6,664 nucleotides of DNA from the NCBI GenBank assembly GCA_022561955.1, contig JADFQF010000079.1, forward strand, positions 1 through 6,664. The letters run 5' to 3'. The notes beneath the pieces were generated by a model. That model did not search any database. It was not told where the DNA came from and saw only the letters and a program-made list of their open reading frames with translations. This DNA comes from Chloroflexota bacterium. GTDB lineage: Bacteria; Chloroflexota; Dehalococcoidia; SAR202; UBA11138. Positions 1-5,939 of this stretch are shown piece after piece. A program made the position numbers and the translations under genes. Position 1 is the first letter of the stretch. Each line of letters begins with the position of its first letter.

Positions 1-1109
1 AAGCGCTAAAGGAATCCCTGGCCAAAATGGACGCGAACGGCTACGAGCTGACAGAGCGCAAGGCCCAGCGCGGCGGACTGCCGGGAACTCAGATCAATGT
101 CGAGTTGGACGACGGCGGACGTAAGAAGAGACGCTGGCAGGACTTCGTTCGCATCGTCGAGGAGTCTGACCTTTCGGAAACGGTGATCCAGAGGTCCTGC
201 GCGGTTTTCCGAAGGCTTGCCGAGGCCGAGGCGATGGTACACAACACCACGCCCGAAGAGACGCACCTGCATGAGCTCGGAGAGATCGACACCCTCGTGG
301 ACGTGGTCGGTGGAATCGTCGGTCTGGACATGCTGGGCATCGAAAGGCTATATGCGTCGCCGTTCCCATCGGGCTCCGGCGTGATCAAGACCGAACACGG
401 AATGTTGCCCGTGCCCTCTCCCGCAACGGCCGCCCTCTTTGCCATGGCGAGGGTGCCGGTCGTGCCTCCGCCGGGCAATGCTCAGGACACGGGTGAGATG
501 GTGACGCCCACCGGGGCCGCCATCCTGACGACCCTTGCCACCTTCAATCAGCCGAGCCTGAACGTCGAGAAGGTCGGATACGGCCTGGGCTCGAGGGAGT
601 CTAAGTATTATCCGAACGCCCTGGCGCTCTGGCTGGGCGAGGAGACGGGCTCAGCCTACAACACCGACCTTTCGCAGATCGAGACGAACCTGGACGACAT
701 GACCGGCGAGATGCTCGGTTATGTCCAGGAGCGGCTCTTCGAGCTGGGCGCGCGAGATGTCTGGTTCACCCCTATCCAGATGAAGAAGAACCGCCCGGCA
801 ACCATGCTCAGCGTCATCGTGTCGTCCGACATGGAGTCTCAGGCCATAAACTTGATCATGCGCGAGACCTCGACGCTGGGGGTGAGGGTGCGCCCTCTCG
901 CAAGATACGAGGCCGAGCGCGAGATCACCACCGTCGAAACGACATTCGGGAGCGTGAGCGTAAAGGTGAAGCGCCTCGAAGGCAAGAACGTCTCGGCCAT
1001 GCCGGAGTACGAAGACGCCAAGCGTATCGCGCTGGAGCGCCGGGAGCCTCTACAAGAGGTGTTCAAGGCCATGCAAAGGGAAGCCGAGGAGCAGCTGCTG
1101 GACCACTAG
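1..1109 (+). CDS. larC: LarC, nickel insertion protein for the LarA cofactor (5'-truncated by window)
   Basis: LarC is a CTP-dependent cyclometallase that inserts nickel into pyridinium-3,5-bisthiocarboxylate mononucleotide, making the nickel-pincer cofactor of lactate racemase LarA and its relatives; it acts in the cytoplasm. The frame is open from base 3 to the TAG at 1107-1109. The ATG at 27 is probably internal, because the 8 codons before it read like the family (ALKESLAK) and the usual N-terminal glycine-rich segment is absent, so roughly 30-40 residues lie upstream of the window. Counting from M27, family motifs are HLHELGEIDTLVD (80-92), HGMLPVPSPAT (124-134), TPTGAAI (160-166), ETNLDDMTGE (219-228) and MKKNRPA (252-258). 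Both the LarC1-like and LarC2-like halves are in one continuous frame, unlike Lactiplantibacillus plantarum, where a programmed frameshift joins them. The family (formerly DUF111) is clear; the substrate of the partner LarA is not known. Confidence 0.9.
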   Translation, partial: ALKESLAKMDANGYELTERKAQRGGLPGTQINVELDDGGRKKRRWQDFVRIVEESDLSETVIQRSCAVFRRLAEAEAMVHNTTPEETHLHELGEIDTLVDVVGGIVGLDMLGIERLYASPFPSGSGVIKTEHGMLPVPSPATAALFAMARVPVVPPPGNAQDTGEMVTPTGAAILTTLATFNQPSLNVEKVGYGLGSRESKYYPNALALWLGEETGSAYNTDLSQIETNLDDMTGEMLGYVQERLFELGARDVWFTPIQMKKNRPATMLSVIVSSDMESQAINLIMRETSTLGVRVRPLARYEAEREITTVETTFGSVSVKVKRLEGKNVSAMPEYEDAKRIALERREPLQEVFKAMQREAEEQLLDH

Positions 1110-1241
1110 GCGCGGCTCTGCACAATTCCACGACGTCTGAGTCCTGGTCTTCCGCTGCTTTATTGATGTAGCCTGGAACTACGACCGATCTCAGATACGC
1201 ATGGCGCCGCCGGAATACCCCTGACGGTGCCCCAATTAATG

Positions 1242-1270
1242 TTGACCCACGTGTTTAGGCATTATAGAAT
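1242..1270 (+). promoter_or_regulatory. Sigma70-type promoter for the tRNA-tuf transcript
   Basis: TTGACC at 1242-1247 (5 of 6 to the -35 consensus) and TAGAAT at 1265-1270 (5 of 6 to the -10 consensus) are separated by exactly 17 bases in the AT-richer part of the 249-base gap between larC and the first tRNA. The predicted start is near 1277, giving about 80 bases of leader before tRNA-Thr(UGU). No convincing terminator for larC is visible between 1110 and 1240; there is only a weak TCTGAG/CTCAGA inverted repeat (1136-1141 and 1190-1195). The remainder of the gap shows no recognisable gene. Confidence 0.65.
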
Positions 1271-1358
1271 TAAACATGGTGGCGGCTTCACTGGCCCTTA
1301 CCAGCTTCAGGGTTCACCTAGCTGTCTGCATATGAAGATGTGACGGCGACTGTGTTCG

Positions 1359-1432
1359 GCCCCAGTGGCGCAACCGGTAGCGCAGCCGACTTGTAATCGG
1401 CAGGTTAGTGGGTTCGAGTCCCCTCTGGGGCT
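1359..1432 (+). tRNA. tRNA-Thr (anticodon UGU)
   Basis: The acceptor arms GCCCCAG (1359-1365) and CTGGGGC (1425-1431) pair fully, with discriminator U at 1432. The D stem is GCGC/GCGC (1368-1371 and 1380-1383). The anticodon stem is GCCGA/TCGGC with loop CTTGTAA, placing TGT at 1392-1394 (threonine, ACA and wobble codons). The T loop is TTCGAGT (1413-1419). The 5' side of the T stem is one base too long: either A1407-T1424 and G1408-C1423 pair with T1409 bulged out, or the variable loop has 6 bases and there is a T-C mismatch. No CCA is encoded (GAC follows), so tail addition by CCA-transferase would be needed. It heads a Thr-Tyr-Thr-tuf cluster. Confidence 0.92.
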
Positions 1433-1496
1433 GACCCAATTCCCAAGATGAACAGGCGCCGAAGTCAAAGTGCGCGCGCTCGTTACGGGCCTTGGA

Positions 1497-1525
1497 TTGA
1501 CGGAATCGCTATGCTAAACTAGATT
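1497..1525 (+). promoter_or_regulatory. Candidate internal promoter ahead of tRNA-Tyr
   Basis: TTGACG (1497-1502, 5 of 6) and TAGATT (1520-1525, 4 of 6) have a 17-base spacing. The predicted start, near 1532, is only about 8 bases before tRNA-Tyr, a typical geometry for a tRNA promoter. An overlapping alternative is TTGGAT (1492-1497) with TAAACT (1515-1520), which has an extended TG at 1512-1513. Either would allow tRNA-Tyr, tRNA-Thr(GGU) and tuf to be transcribed independently of the first tRNA. It is a pattern match only. Confidence 0.45.
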
Positions 1526-1539
1526 TTGTCGCCAAAGTC

Positions 1540-1627
1540 GGAGGGATGGGTGAGCGGTTAATACCACCAGACTGTAAATCTGGCGCCCTGACGGGCTACG
1601 TAGGTTCGAATCCTACTCCCTCCACCA
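1540..1627 (+). tRNA. tRNA-Tyr (anticodon GUA), CCA encoded
   Basis: This is a class II tRNA with a long variable arm. The acceptor GGAGGGA (1540-1546) pairs with TCCCTCC (1617-1623), the discriminator is A1624, and CCA is encoded at 1625-1627. The D stem is GGT/ACC. The anticodon stem CCAGA/TCTGG encloses loop CTGTAAA with GTA at 1574-1576 (UAU/UAC). The variable arm hairpin is GCCC-TGAC-GGGC (1585-1596). The T stem GTAGG/CCTAC with loop TTCGAAT is perfect. The long variable arm together with the GTA anticodon makes the identity secure. Confidence 0.96.
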
Positions 1628-1662
1628 GGAAAATTGAGCATTAAATAAATTTATCAACATTT

Positions 1663-1738
1663 GCCCACATAGCTCAGTCGGTAGAGCGCGTTCTTGGTAA
1701 GAACGAGGTCAGCAGTTCAAGTCTGCTTGTGGGCTCCA
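1663..1738 (+). tRNA. tRNA-Thr (anticodon GGU), CCA encoded, directly upstream of tuf
   Basis: The acceptor GCCCACA (1663-1669) pairs with TGTGGGC (1728-1734), the discriminator is U1735, and CCA is encoded at 1736-1738. The D stem is GCTC/GAGC, and the anticodon stem CGTTC/GAACG encloses loop TTGGTAA with GGT at 1696-1698 (ACC/ACU). The T stem AGCAG/CTGCT with loop TTCAAGT is perfect. The tuf ribosome binding site starts only 5 bases after the CCA and tuf starts 19 bases after it. A shared precursor cut by tRNA-processing enzymes is therefore likely. Confidence 0.96.
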
Positions 1739-1757
1739 TAACTGGAGGAAAGGGTAA

Positions 1758-2957
1758 ATGGCAAAGCAGAAGTTCGAAAGGAACAAGCCTCACGTCAACG
1801 TCGGCACCATCGGTCACGTGGACCATGGCAAGACAACGTTGACCGCTGCGATTACGAAAGTTTTGGGTTCGGCTGGTCTCGCGGAATTTAGGCCTTTCGA
1901 CACTATCGACAACGCGCCCGAAGAGAAGGCCCGCGGCGTTACGATTGCTATTCAGCACGTCGAATACCAGACCGAGGCGCGCCACTACGCCCACGTGGAC
2001 TGCCCGGGTCACGCAGACTATATCAAGAACATGATTACCGGGGCGGCGCAGATGGACGGGGCGATCCTGGTCGTCAGCGCGCCGGACGGTCCCATGCCTC
2101 AGACGCGAGAGCACATCCTGCTGGCACGCCAGGTGGAAGTGCCTGCCATCGTAGTCGCGCTGAACAAAGTGGACGCCATGGAAGACGAGGAGCTGCTGGA
2201 GCTAGTCGAGTTGGAGCTTCGTGAGCTTCTGACCTCTTACGGATTCCCGGGTGAAGAAATTCCCATCGTGCGCATAAGCGCCTTGAATGCGCTGGAAGCC
2301 GACGACGTCGGCCGAGACTCCCAGTGGGGCAAGGGAATCTGGGAGCTGATGGATGCCGTCGACAGCTACATTCCGATCCCCGACAGGCCCAAGGACCAGC
2401 CCTTCCTCATGCCCATCGAGGACGTATTCAGCATCAAGGGCCGCGGCACGGTCGTCACGGGCCGCGTCGAAAAGGGCGTCGTCGAAGTCGGAAAGTCCAT
2501 TGAGATTGTTGGCATGAGGAAGACGACCACCACTACGGTGACGGGCGTGGAGATGTTCCACAAGCTGCTCGATGAGGCGGAGCCGGGAGATGCCGTCGGC
2601 GTGCTCCTGAGAGGGGTGGCCCGCGAGGATGTGGAGCGAGGCCAGGTGTTGGCGGAACCCGGTAGCATTACCCCGCACACCGATTACGATGCCCAGGTGT
2701 ACGTCCTGAGCAAGGAAGAGGGTGGCCGGCATACGCCGTTCTTTAACGGCTACAAGCCGCAGTTCTACATCCGCACCACGGATGTGACGGGCGAGATCCA
2801 GTTGCCGGAAGGCACGGAAATGGTGATGCCCGGCGATAACATCGAGATGAAGGTCCACCTGATAATGCCCGTGGCCCTCGAGGAACAGTTACGGTTCGCT
2901 GTTCGCGAAGGTGGAAGGACCGTTGGGTCGGGCGTTATCACAAAGATAACGTCATAG
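1758..2957 (+). CDS. tuf: Elongation factor Tu
   Basis: EF-Tu is the cytoplasmic GTPase that carries aminoacyl-tRNA to the ribosomal A site. The 399 residues match the usual length. The GTP-binding motifs are all present: P-loop GHVDHGKT (19-26), switch I around [13 protein letters not shown] (51-63), DCPGH (81-85) with the catalytic histidine at 85, NKVD (136-139) and SAL (174-176). Domains 2 and 3 follow from about residue 210, with [13 protein letters not shown] (228-240) and a normal C-terminal segment ([13 protein letters not shown]). The start is supported by GGAGG at 1744-1748, nine bases ahead of ATG. The gene follows tRNA-Thr(GGU) closely, an arrangement shared with tufB of enterobacteria. 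Whether a second tuf copy exists cannot be seen from this window. Confidence 0.98.
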   Translation: MAKQKFERNKPHVNVGTIGHVDHGKTTLTAAITKVLGSAGLAEFRPFDTIDNAPEEKARGVTIAIQHVEYQTEARHYAHVDCPGHADYIKNMITGAAQMDGAILVVSAPDGPMPQTREHILLARQVEVPAIVVALNKVDAMEDEELLELVELELRELLTSYGFPGEEIPIVRISALNALEADDVGRDSQWGKGIWELMDAVDSYIPIPDRPKDQPFLMPIEDVFSIKGRGTVVTGRVEKGVVEVGKSIEIVGMRKTTTTTVTGVEMFHKLLDEAEPGDAVGVLLRGVAREDVERGQVLAEPGSITPHTDYDAQVYVLSKEEGGRHTPFFNGYKPQFYIRTTDVTGEIQLPEGTEMVMPGDNIEMKVHLIMPVALEEQLRFAVREGGRTVGSGVITKITS

Positions 2958-2976
2958 AAAAAGGACTTTGCAAGTG

Positions 2977-3008
2977 GACGGGCCGTAGCAGAAGTGCTGC
3001 GGCCTGTT
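2977..3008 (+). other. Strong RNA hairpin between tuf and rpmG
   Basis: Bases 2977-2990 pair with 2995-3008 around a GAAG tetraloop. The core of 10 pairs (GGCCGTAGCA with TGCTGCGGCC, one G-U) extends by four further pairs, two of them G-U. No T tract follows, so it does not look like a complete intrinsic terminator. It ends 3 bases before the GGAAGAGG ribosome binding site of rpmG. Possible roles are an RNA processing or stability element that separates the highly expressed tuf message from the genes downstream, or partial attenuation. Confidence 0.6.
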
Positions 3009-3022
3009 AGTGGAAGAGGCAA

Positions 3023-3190
3023 ATGGCGCGTAGAGCTGGCACTCGAATAATCATAAATCTTAGCTGCCCTGACTGCAGAGAGCGCACGTATCACTCGACG
3101 AAGAACCGGCGCAACGACCCTGATCGTATAGAGCTAAAGAAGTACTGTCCCAGGTGTCGTGTACATACTCTGCACAGAGAGGTCAGGTAG
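3023..3190 (+). CDS. rpmG: Ribosomal protein L33 (bL33), zinc-binding type
   Basis: L33 is a small protein of the large ribosomal subunit near the E site. The 55-residue product starts [11 protein letters not shown] and ends HREVR, matching the normal family length of about 50-55. Two cysteine pairs, C15-x2-C18 and C42-x2-C45, form the zinc ribbon of the 'C+' version, so this copy should bind zinc. The family pattern of a CPDC-like pair, a central TKNRRN (26-31) and an LKKYCPRC segment (38-45) is clear. GGAAGAGG at 3012-3019 lies 3 bases before the ATG and is the likely ribosome binding site. secE starts 5 bases after the stop, so the two genes are almost certainly cotranscribed. rpmG-secE-nusG is a widely conserved order. 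Confidence 0.95.
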   Translation: MARRAGTRIIINLSCPDCRERTYHSTKNRRNDPDRIELKKYCPRCRVHTLHREVR

Positions 3191-3195
3191 CAAAT

Positions 3196-3432
3196 ATGGC
3201 CCGCAATCCTGGAATACCCCGTCGGCTTGGCACCGGCGTCGTGCGGCGTGCGTTAACCCTCCGGTATTTCGGTGACATCGTCTCGGAGCTCCGGAGAGTC
3301 ACCTGGCCGACGCGTCAGGAGACCTACAGGTTGACTGTCATGGTGATCATGGTCGCCGCGACCATAGGGCTGTTTCTGGGCTTGGTGGACATGGTCTTCT
3401 CCAGATTAATCGGCGTGATATTGGGGAAATAG
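3196..3432 (+). CDS. secE: Preprotein translocase subunit SecE
   Basis: SecE is the essential small membrane subunit that clamps SecY in the SecYEG protein-conducting channel. The product has 78 residues: a basic N-terminal tail, the conserved amphipathic segment with ELRRVTWPTRQET (31-43), whose VTWP core is diagnostic, then one transmembrane helix at about 46-68 and a short end. This is the single-helix form common outside enterobacteria. I chose the ATG at 3196, 5 bases after the rpmG stop. A GTG in the same frame at 3154 would add 14 residues lying inside rpmG, with no family resemblance. A weak AGGT at 3185-3188 is the only ribosome binding site candidate, so translation may be coupled to rpmG. 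nusG begins 2 bases after the stop. Confidence 0.95.
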   Translation: MARNPGIPRRLGTGVVRRALTLRYFGDIVSELRRVTWPTRQETYRLTVMVIMVAATIGLFLGLVDMVFSRLIGVILGK

Positions 3433-3434
3433 CT

Positions 3435-3995
3435 TTGAGCAAGGCAGAAGAAATAGAGACTCGGTGGTATATCCTGCACGCCTACTCCGGGCAGGAGGAC
3501 CGCGTCAAGAAGAACCTCGATCAACGAATCACTACGATGGACGTTGGCGACAAGATTCTGCAGGTAATCGTACCCACCGAAGATGAGATAGAGATCAAGG
3601 ACGGGCAGCGAAAGGCCGTACCCCAGAGGATTTTCCCCGGCTATATTCTCGTCCAGATGAAGATGGACGACGAGAGCTGGTACATCGTTAGGAACACGCC
3701 GGGCGTGACGGGCTTCGTATCCGCCGAAGACGAGCATGATGCGCGACCCAAACCTGTGCCGCTGGAACAGCGAGAGGTCGACAATATCCTGAAGCAGATC
3801 AGCTCGGACGAACCCAGAATCCGCGTCGGCTACACCAAGGGCCAGATGGTGCGTATTACCGATGGGCCCTTCGTCGACTTCATGGGGGCCGTCGAAGAGA
3901 TATATGCGGATAGGTCCAAGGTCCGCGTTCTGGTATCATTCTTCGGTCGAGAGACTCCGGTCGAGCTGGACTTTCTTCAGATAGAACGGGTATAG
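3435..3995 (+). CDS. nusG: Transcription termination/antitermination factor NusG
   Basis: NusG binds the RNA polymerase clamp and links it to Rho or to the ribosome through S10. The 186 residues carry the N-terminal NGN domain (about 9-115), with [12 protein letters not shown] (10-21), [13 protein letters not shown] (63-75) and NTPGVTGFV (87-95). The C-terminal KOW domain (about 131-186) has [12 protein letters not shown] (135-146), FMGAVEEI (149-156) and [12 protein letters not shown] (169-180). The start is a TTG at 3435, 2 bases after the secE stop. It is favoured by GGGGA at 3423-3427 seven bases upstream, and no later start leaves the [11 protein letters not shown] segment intact. Translational coupling to secE is likely. 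Nothing in the domains departs from the family. Confidence 0.97.
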   Translation: MSKAEEIETRWYILHAYSGQEDRVKKNLDQRITTMDVGDKILQVIVPTEDEIEIKDGQRKAVPQRIFPGYILVQMKMDDESWYIVRNTPGVTGFVSAEDEHDARPKPVPLEQREVDNILKQISSDEPRIRVGYTKGQMVRITDGPFVDFMGAVEEIYADRSKVRVLVSFFGRETPVELDFLQIERV

Positions 3996-4042
3996 CTCGA
4001 ATCCGATTCGCGAAACCAAGTATTAAGGCAGGATGATTTAAT

Positions 4043-4468
4043 TTGGCAAAGAAGGTAATGACCCTAATCAAGCTTCAAATTGAGGCGGGGAAAGCCACGC
4101 CGGCACCTCCCGTCGGCCCTGCGTTGGGCCAGCACGGCGTTAACATAATGGGCTTCGTAAAGGAATACAACGAGAGAACGAGCTCCCAGGCCGGTAATAT
4201 CATACCCGCGGAGATAACGGTCTATGAGGACCGGTCGTTCTCATTCGTACTCAAGAGCCCGCCCGCTTCCGACATGCTCCGCAAGGCGGCGGGAATCGAT
4301 AAGGGCAGTGGCAATCCCAGGGTCGAAAAGGTTGGGATAATATCCTCCGCCAAGGTCAGAGAGATCGCCGAGACGAAAATGAAAGACCTGAACGCGGCGG
4401 ATGTCGAGGGGGCCATGCGCATCATCGAGGGCACCGCACGGAGCATGGGCATTGAGGTCGAATCTTAA
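4043..4468 (+). CDS. rplK: Ribosomal protein L11 (uL11)
   Basis: L11 binds the GTPase-associated region of 23S rRNA with L10 and helps factor-dependent GTP hydrolysis. The 141 residues are the standard length. The N-terminal domain has [20 protein letters not shown] (10-29), with the prolines at 22, 23 and 26 that in other bacteria line the thiostrepton site, then HGVNIMGF (31-38) and EYNERT (41-46). The C-terminal rRNA-binding domain contains KSPPAS (71-76), [12 protein letters not shown] (81-92) and the GTARSMGI end (130-137). The start is TTG at 4043; the AGGA at 4030-4033 is nine bases away, and the ATG at 4034 is followed almost at once by a stop. The usual cysteine after GF is valine here (FVKEYN). 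It follows nusG by 47 bases, which contain a small CGAAT-CCG-ATTCG hairpin (3998-4010). Confidence 0.97.
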   Translation: MAKKVMTLIKLQIEAGKATPAPPVGPALGQHGVNIMGFVKEYNERTSSQAGNIIPAEITVYEDRSFSFVLKSPPASDMLRKAAGIDKGSGNPRVEKVGIISSAKVREIAETKMKDLNAADVEGAMRIIEGTARSMGIEVES

Positions 4469-4499
4469 ATATAGGCCCGAGGGCCGGGGTTTCGTATAG

Positions 4500-5213
4500 A
4501 TGGTTAAAGTAGGAAAACGATACATGACGGCGGCGGCTCTGGTGGAGGCGGAATTCGAATACCAGCCGGCAGAGGCCGTTGCGCTTGCAAAGAAGGTAGC
4601 GACCGCGAAATTTGACGAGACGGTGGAGCTCCACCTCAGGACGGGCGCAGACCCTCGTCACGCCGACCAGATGGTGCGCGGGGTCGCCTTGCTCCCACAC
4701 GGCGTTGGAAAGCAGGTGCGCGTCGCTGTATTTACACAGGGCGAGGCACTTTCCGTAGCCGAGGAGGCCGGCGGAGACTTCGTCGGCGCAGATGATTTGA
4801 TAAAGAAGATCGAAGACGGTTGGACCGACTTCGATGTCTCCATCGCGACGCCGGACATGATGGGAAAGGTCGGCCGTCTGGGAAGAATCCTCGGTCGAAA
4901 GGGCCTGATGCCCAATCCAAGGACCGGGACCGTCGTGCCTCCGGAGAACCTGCCCAAGGCGATTCAAGAGGCCAAGCTGGGTCGCGTGGAATATCGGGTC
5001 GACCGGCACTCGCTAATACACGTGCCAATTGGAAAGGCGAGCTTCGGTGAGGATCAGCTTCTGGACAATCTCACTATGTTGATGGACAACATCGTTCGAG
5101 CGAGGCCCTCGGGGTTGAAGGGGCAATACATTCGCTCGGCCTACCTCACGACTACTATGGGTCCGAGCATCAAGATGGACCTTGCAGGAGCGACCGCGCT
5201 TAAAGTAGAATAG
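4500..5213 (+). CDS. rplA: Ribosomal protein L1 (uL1)
   Basis: L1 forms the mobile L1 stalk that guides deacylated tRNA out of the E site, and in many bacteria it represses its own L11-L1 message. The 237 residues fit the family. Visible motifs are KFDETVELHL (37-46), DPRHADQMVRG (51-61), LPHGVGK (65-71), ATPDMMGKVGRLGRILG (116-132), GLMPNPRTGTV (135-145), YRVDRHSLIHVPIGK (165-179) and the C-terminal TTTMGPSIKMD (217-227). The segment before GLMPNP reads LGRK, where most homologues have LGPR. The ATG at 4500 lies 31 bases after the rplK stop, with GGGG at 4486-4489 as a modest ribosome binding site. The gap holds a GGCC-CGAG-GGCC hairpin (4474-4485). I could not recognise an L1 operator with confidence. 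Confidence 0.97.
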   Translation: MVKVGKRYMTAAALVEAEFEYQPAEAVALAKKVATAKFDETVELHLRTGADPRHADQMVRGVALLPHGVGKQVRVAVFTQGEALSVAEEAGGDFVGADDLIKKIEDGWTDFDVSIATPDMMGKVGRLGRILGRKGLMPNPRTGTVVPPENLPKAIQEAKLGRVEYRVDRHSLIHVPIGKASFGEDQLLDNLTMLMDNIVRARPSGLKGQYIRSAYLTTTMGPSIKMDLAGATALKVE

Positions 5214-5362
5214 CCTCAGTGCCGCAGACAGTGGGCTCCGCAGTCGCGGATTAATACCCCAGCCCACCGAGGCAGCGAGACATTACACTGGTAATAAGCC
5301 TGTTTTTTGTGATGTGATGCGCCCTGAGTCTGTGGCTCAGGGTTTTTTATTGAGGAGAAACC
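5214..5362 (+). promoter_or_regulatory. L10 leader (autoregulatory mRNA leader of rplJ-rplL)
   Basis: This 149-base gap is by far the longest between the ribosomal protein genes. GTGGGCT (5231-5237) pairs with AGCCCAC (5261-5267), enclosing a small CCGC-AGTC-GCGG hairpin (5238-5249). Below that stem, TGCC (5220-5223) pairs with GGCA (5271-5274). Between the two helices the 5' strand has GCA then GA (5224-5228) and the 3' strand has GA (5269-5270). That is the layout of a kink-turn: a three-base bulge followed by tandem G-A pairs. L10-L12 is known to bind a kink-turn both in 23S rRNA helix 42 and in L10 leaders of other bacteria. A terminator-like hairpin at 5322-5348 completes the expected attenuation device. 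The identification comes from position and structure, without a covariance-model search. Confidence 0.75.
5322..5348 (+). terminator. Attenuator (intrinsic terminator) upstream of rplJ
   Basis: CCCTGAG (5322-5328) pairs perfectly with CTCAGGG (5336-5342) around a 7-base loop and is followed at once by six T (5343-5348). The rplJ ribosome binding site GAGGAG starts 4 bases later. A perfect terminator inside the operon just before rplJ makes sense as a conditional attenuator controlled by L10 binding upstream. A possible competing pairing is CTCAG (5215-5219) with CTGAG (5324-5328); this is tentative. A second run of six T at 5303-5308 has only weak structure before it. Confidence 0.8.
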
Positions 5363-5902
5363 GTGCCAACTGAAAAGAAGGAAGAGGCAGTCCGGGAAAT
5401 CCAGGGGTGGCTCAAGGACACGTCCATCATCATCACGACCGACTACACGGGATTGCCCGTCGGAGAGATGACGGACCTGAGACGAGCCCTAAGGGAAAAG
5501 GGCGTCAGGTACAAGGTTGTAAAGAACACCCTGACTTACCTGGCGGCGGACGCGGCGGGACTGCCCTTGGTCAAGGAGATCGTGCAGGGGCCCACCGCGA
5601 TCGCATTTGGCTACGACGATCCCATCGAACCCGCGAAGGCGCTCTCCGAGTTTATATCCAGCAACCGGTCGGCGTTGGAGATTCGCGGCGCGATAATGGA
5701 CGGCCGCCTGTTGACGGTCGCGGAAATAGACGCGCTGGCGAAGCTGCCATCCAAGGACGTGCTCATCGCAATGCTAATGGGGCAGCTGCAGGGGCCTATT
5801 GCCAACCTGGCAAACGTGTTGAACGGCCCGATCTCGGGCTTCGCGAGAGTTCTGCAACAGCACTCGGACAACCTGGCGCAGCAGAGCCCCGCAGAGGCGT
5901 AG
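5363..5902 (+). CDS. rplJ: Ribosomal protein L10 (uL10)
   Basis: L10 is the base of the ribosomal stalk: its N-terminal domain binds 23S rRNA beside L11 and its C-terminal helix holds dimers of L7/L12. The 179 residues are typical. The N-terminal part carries DYTGLPVGEMTDLRRALRE (27-45) and YKVVKNTL (50-57), followed by GPTAIAFGYDDP (76-87) and LAKLPSKDVLIAML (125-138). The last helix (about 157-172) is the L12-binding tail, followed by an alanine/glutamine-rich end. Translation starts at GTG 5363, set by GAGGAG at 5352-5357 with 5 bases between. That site sits right after the attenuator T tract, so transcription past the attenuator decides expression. rplL follows after 37 bases. L10 is expected to repress this leader itself. 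Confidence 0.97.
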   Translation: MPTEKKEEAVREIQGWLKDTSIIITTDYTGLPVGEMTDLRRALREKGVRYKVVKNTLTYLAADAAGLPLVKEIVQGPTAIAFGYDDPIEPAKALSEFISSNRSALEIRGAIMDGRLLTVAEIDALAKLPSKDVLIAMLMGQLQGPIANLANVLNGPISGFARVLQQHSDNLAQQSPAEA

Positions 5903-5939
5903 AAATACTTGAGGCAATAATCAGGAGGAGGTCATCGAG

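Noticed and set aside
1276..1335. Possible 19-codon leaderless small gene starting at the predicted transcription start
   Set aside because: ATG coincides with the predicted +1, but there is no ribosome binding site and no recognisable sequence. It is too short to support.
1645..1654. 10-base AT palindrome (ATAAATTTAT) between tRNA-Tyr and tRNA-Thr(GGU)
   Set aside because: Short AT-only palindromes arise easily by chance in an AT-rich spacer, and no second copy is seen.
2202..2858. Open frame of 218 codons on the - strand opposite tuf
   Set aside because: It lies entirely antisense to a clearly coding tuf, has no family resemblance and is a common by-product of biased third positions in GC-rich genes.
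3154..3195. Upstream GTG start for secE giving 92 residues
   Set aside because: The extra 14 residues lie inside rpmG and look like frame-shifted L33 sequence; the ATG at 3196 gives a normal SecE.
3996..4042. L1 operator upstream of rplK
   Set aside because: The gap has a small hairpin (3998-4010) and a GATGA, but I could not find the two-helix loop arrangement of known L1 mRNA sites with confidence.
5282..5308. ATTAC-ACTG-GTAAT hairpin followed by a T6 run, as a second terminator
   Set aside because: The stem is only 5 weak pairs and lies 7 bases before the T run, so it does not fit an intrinsic terminator.
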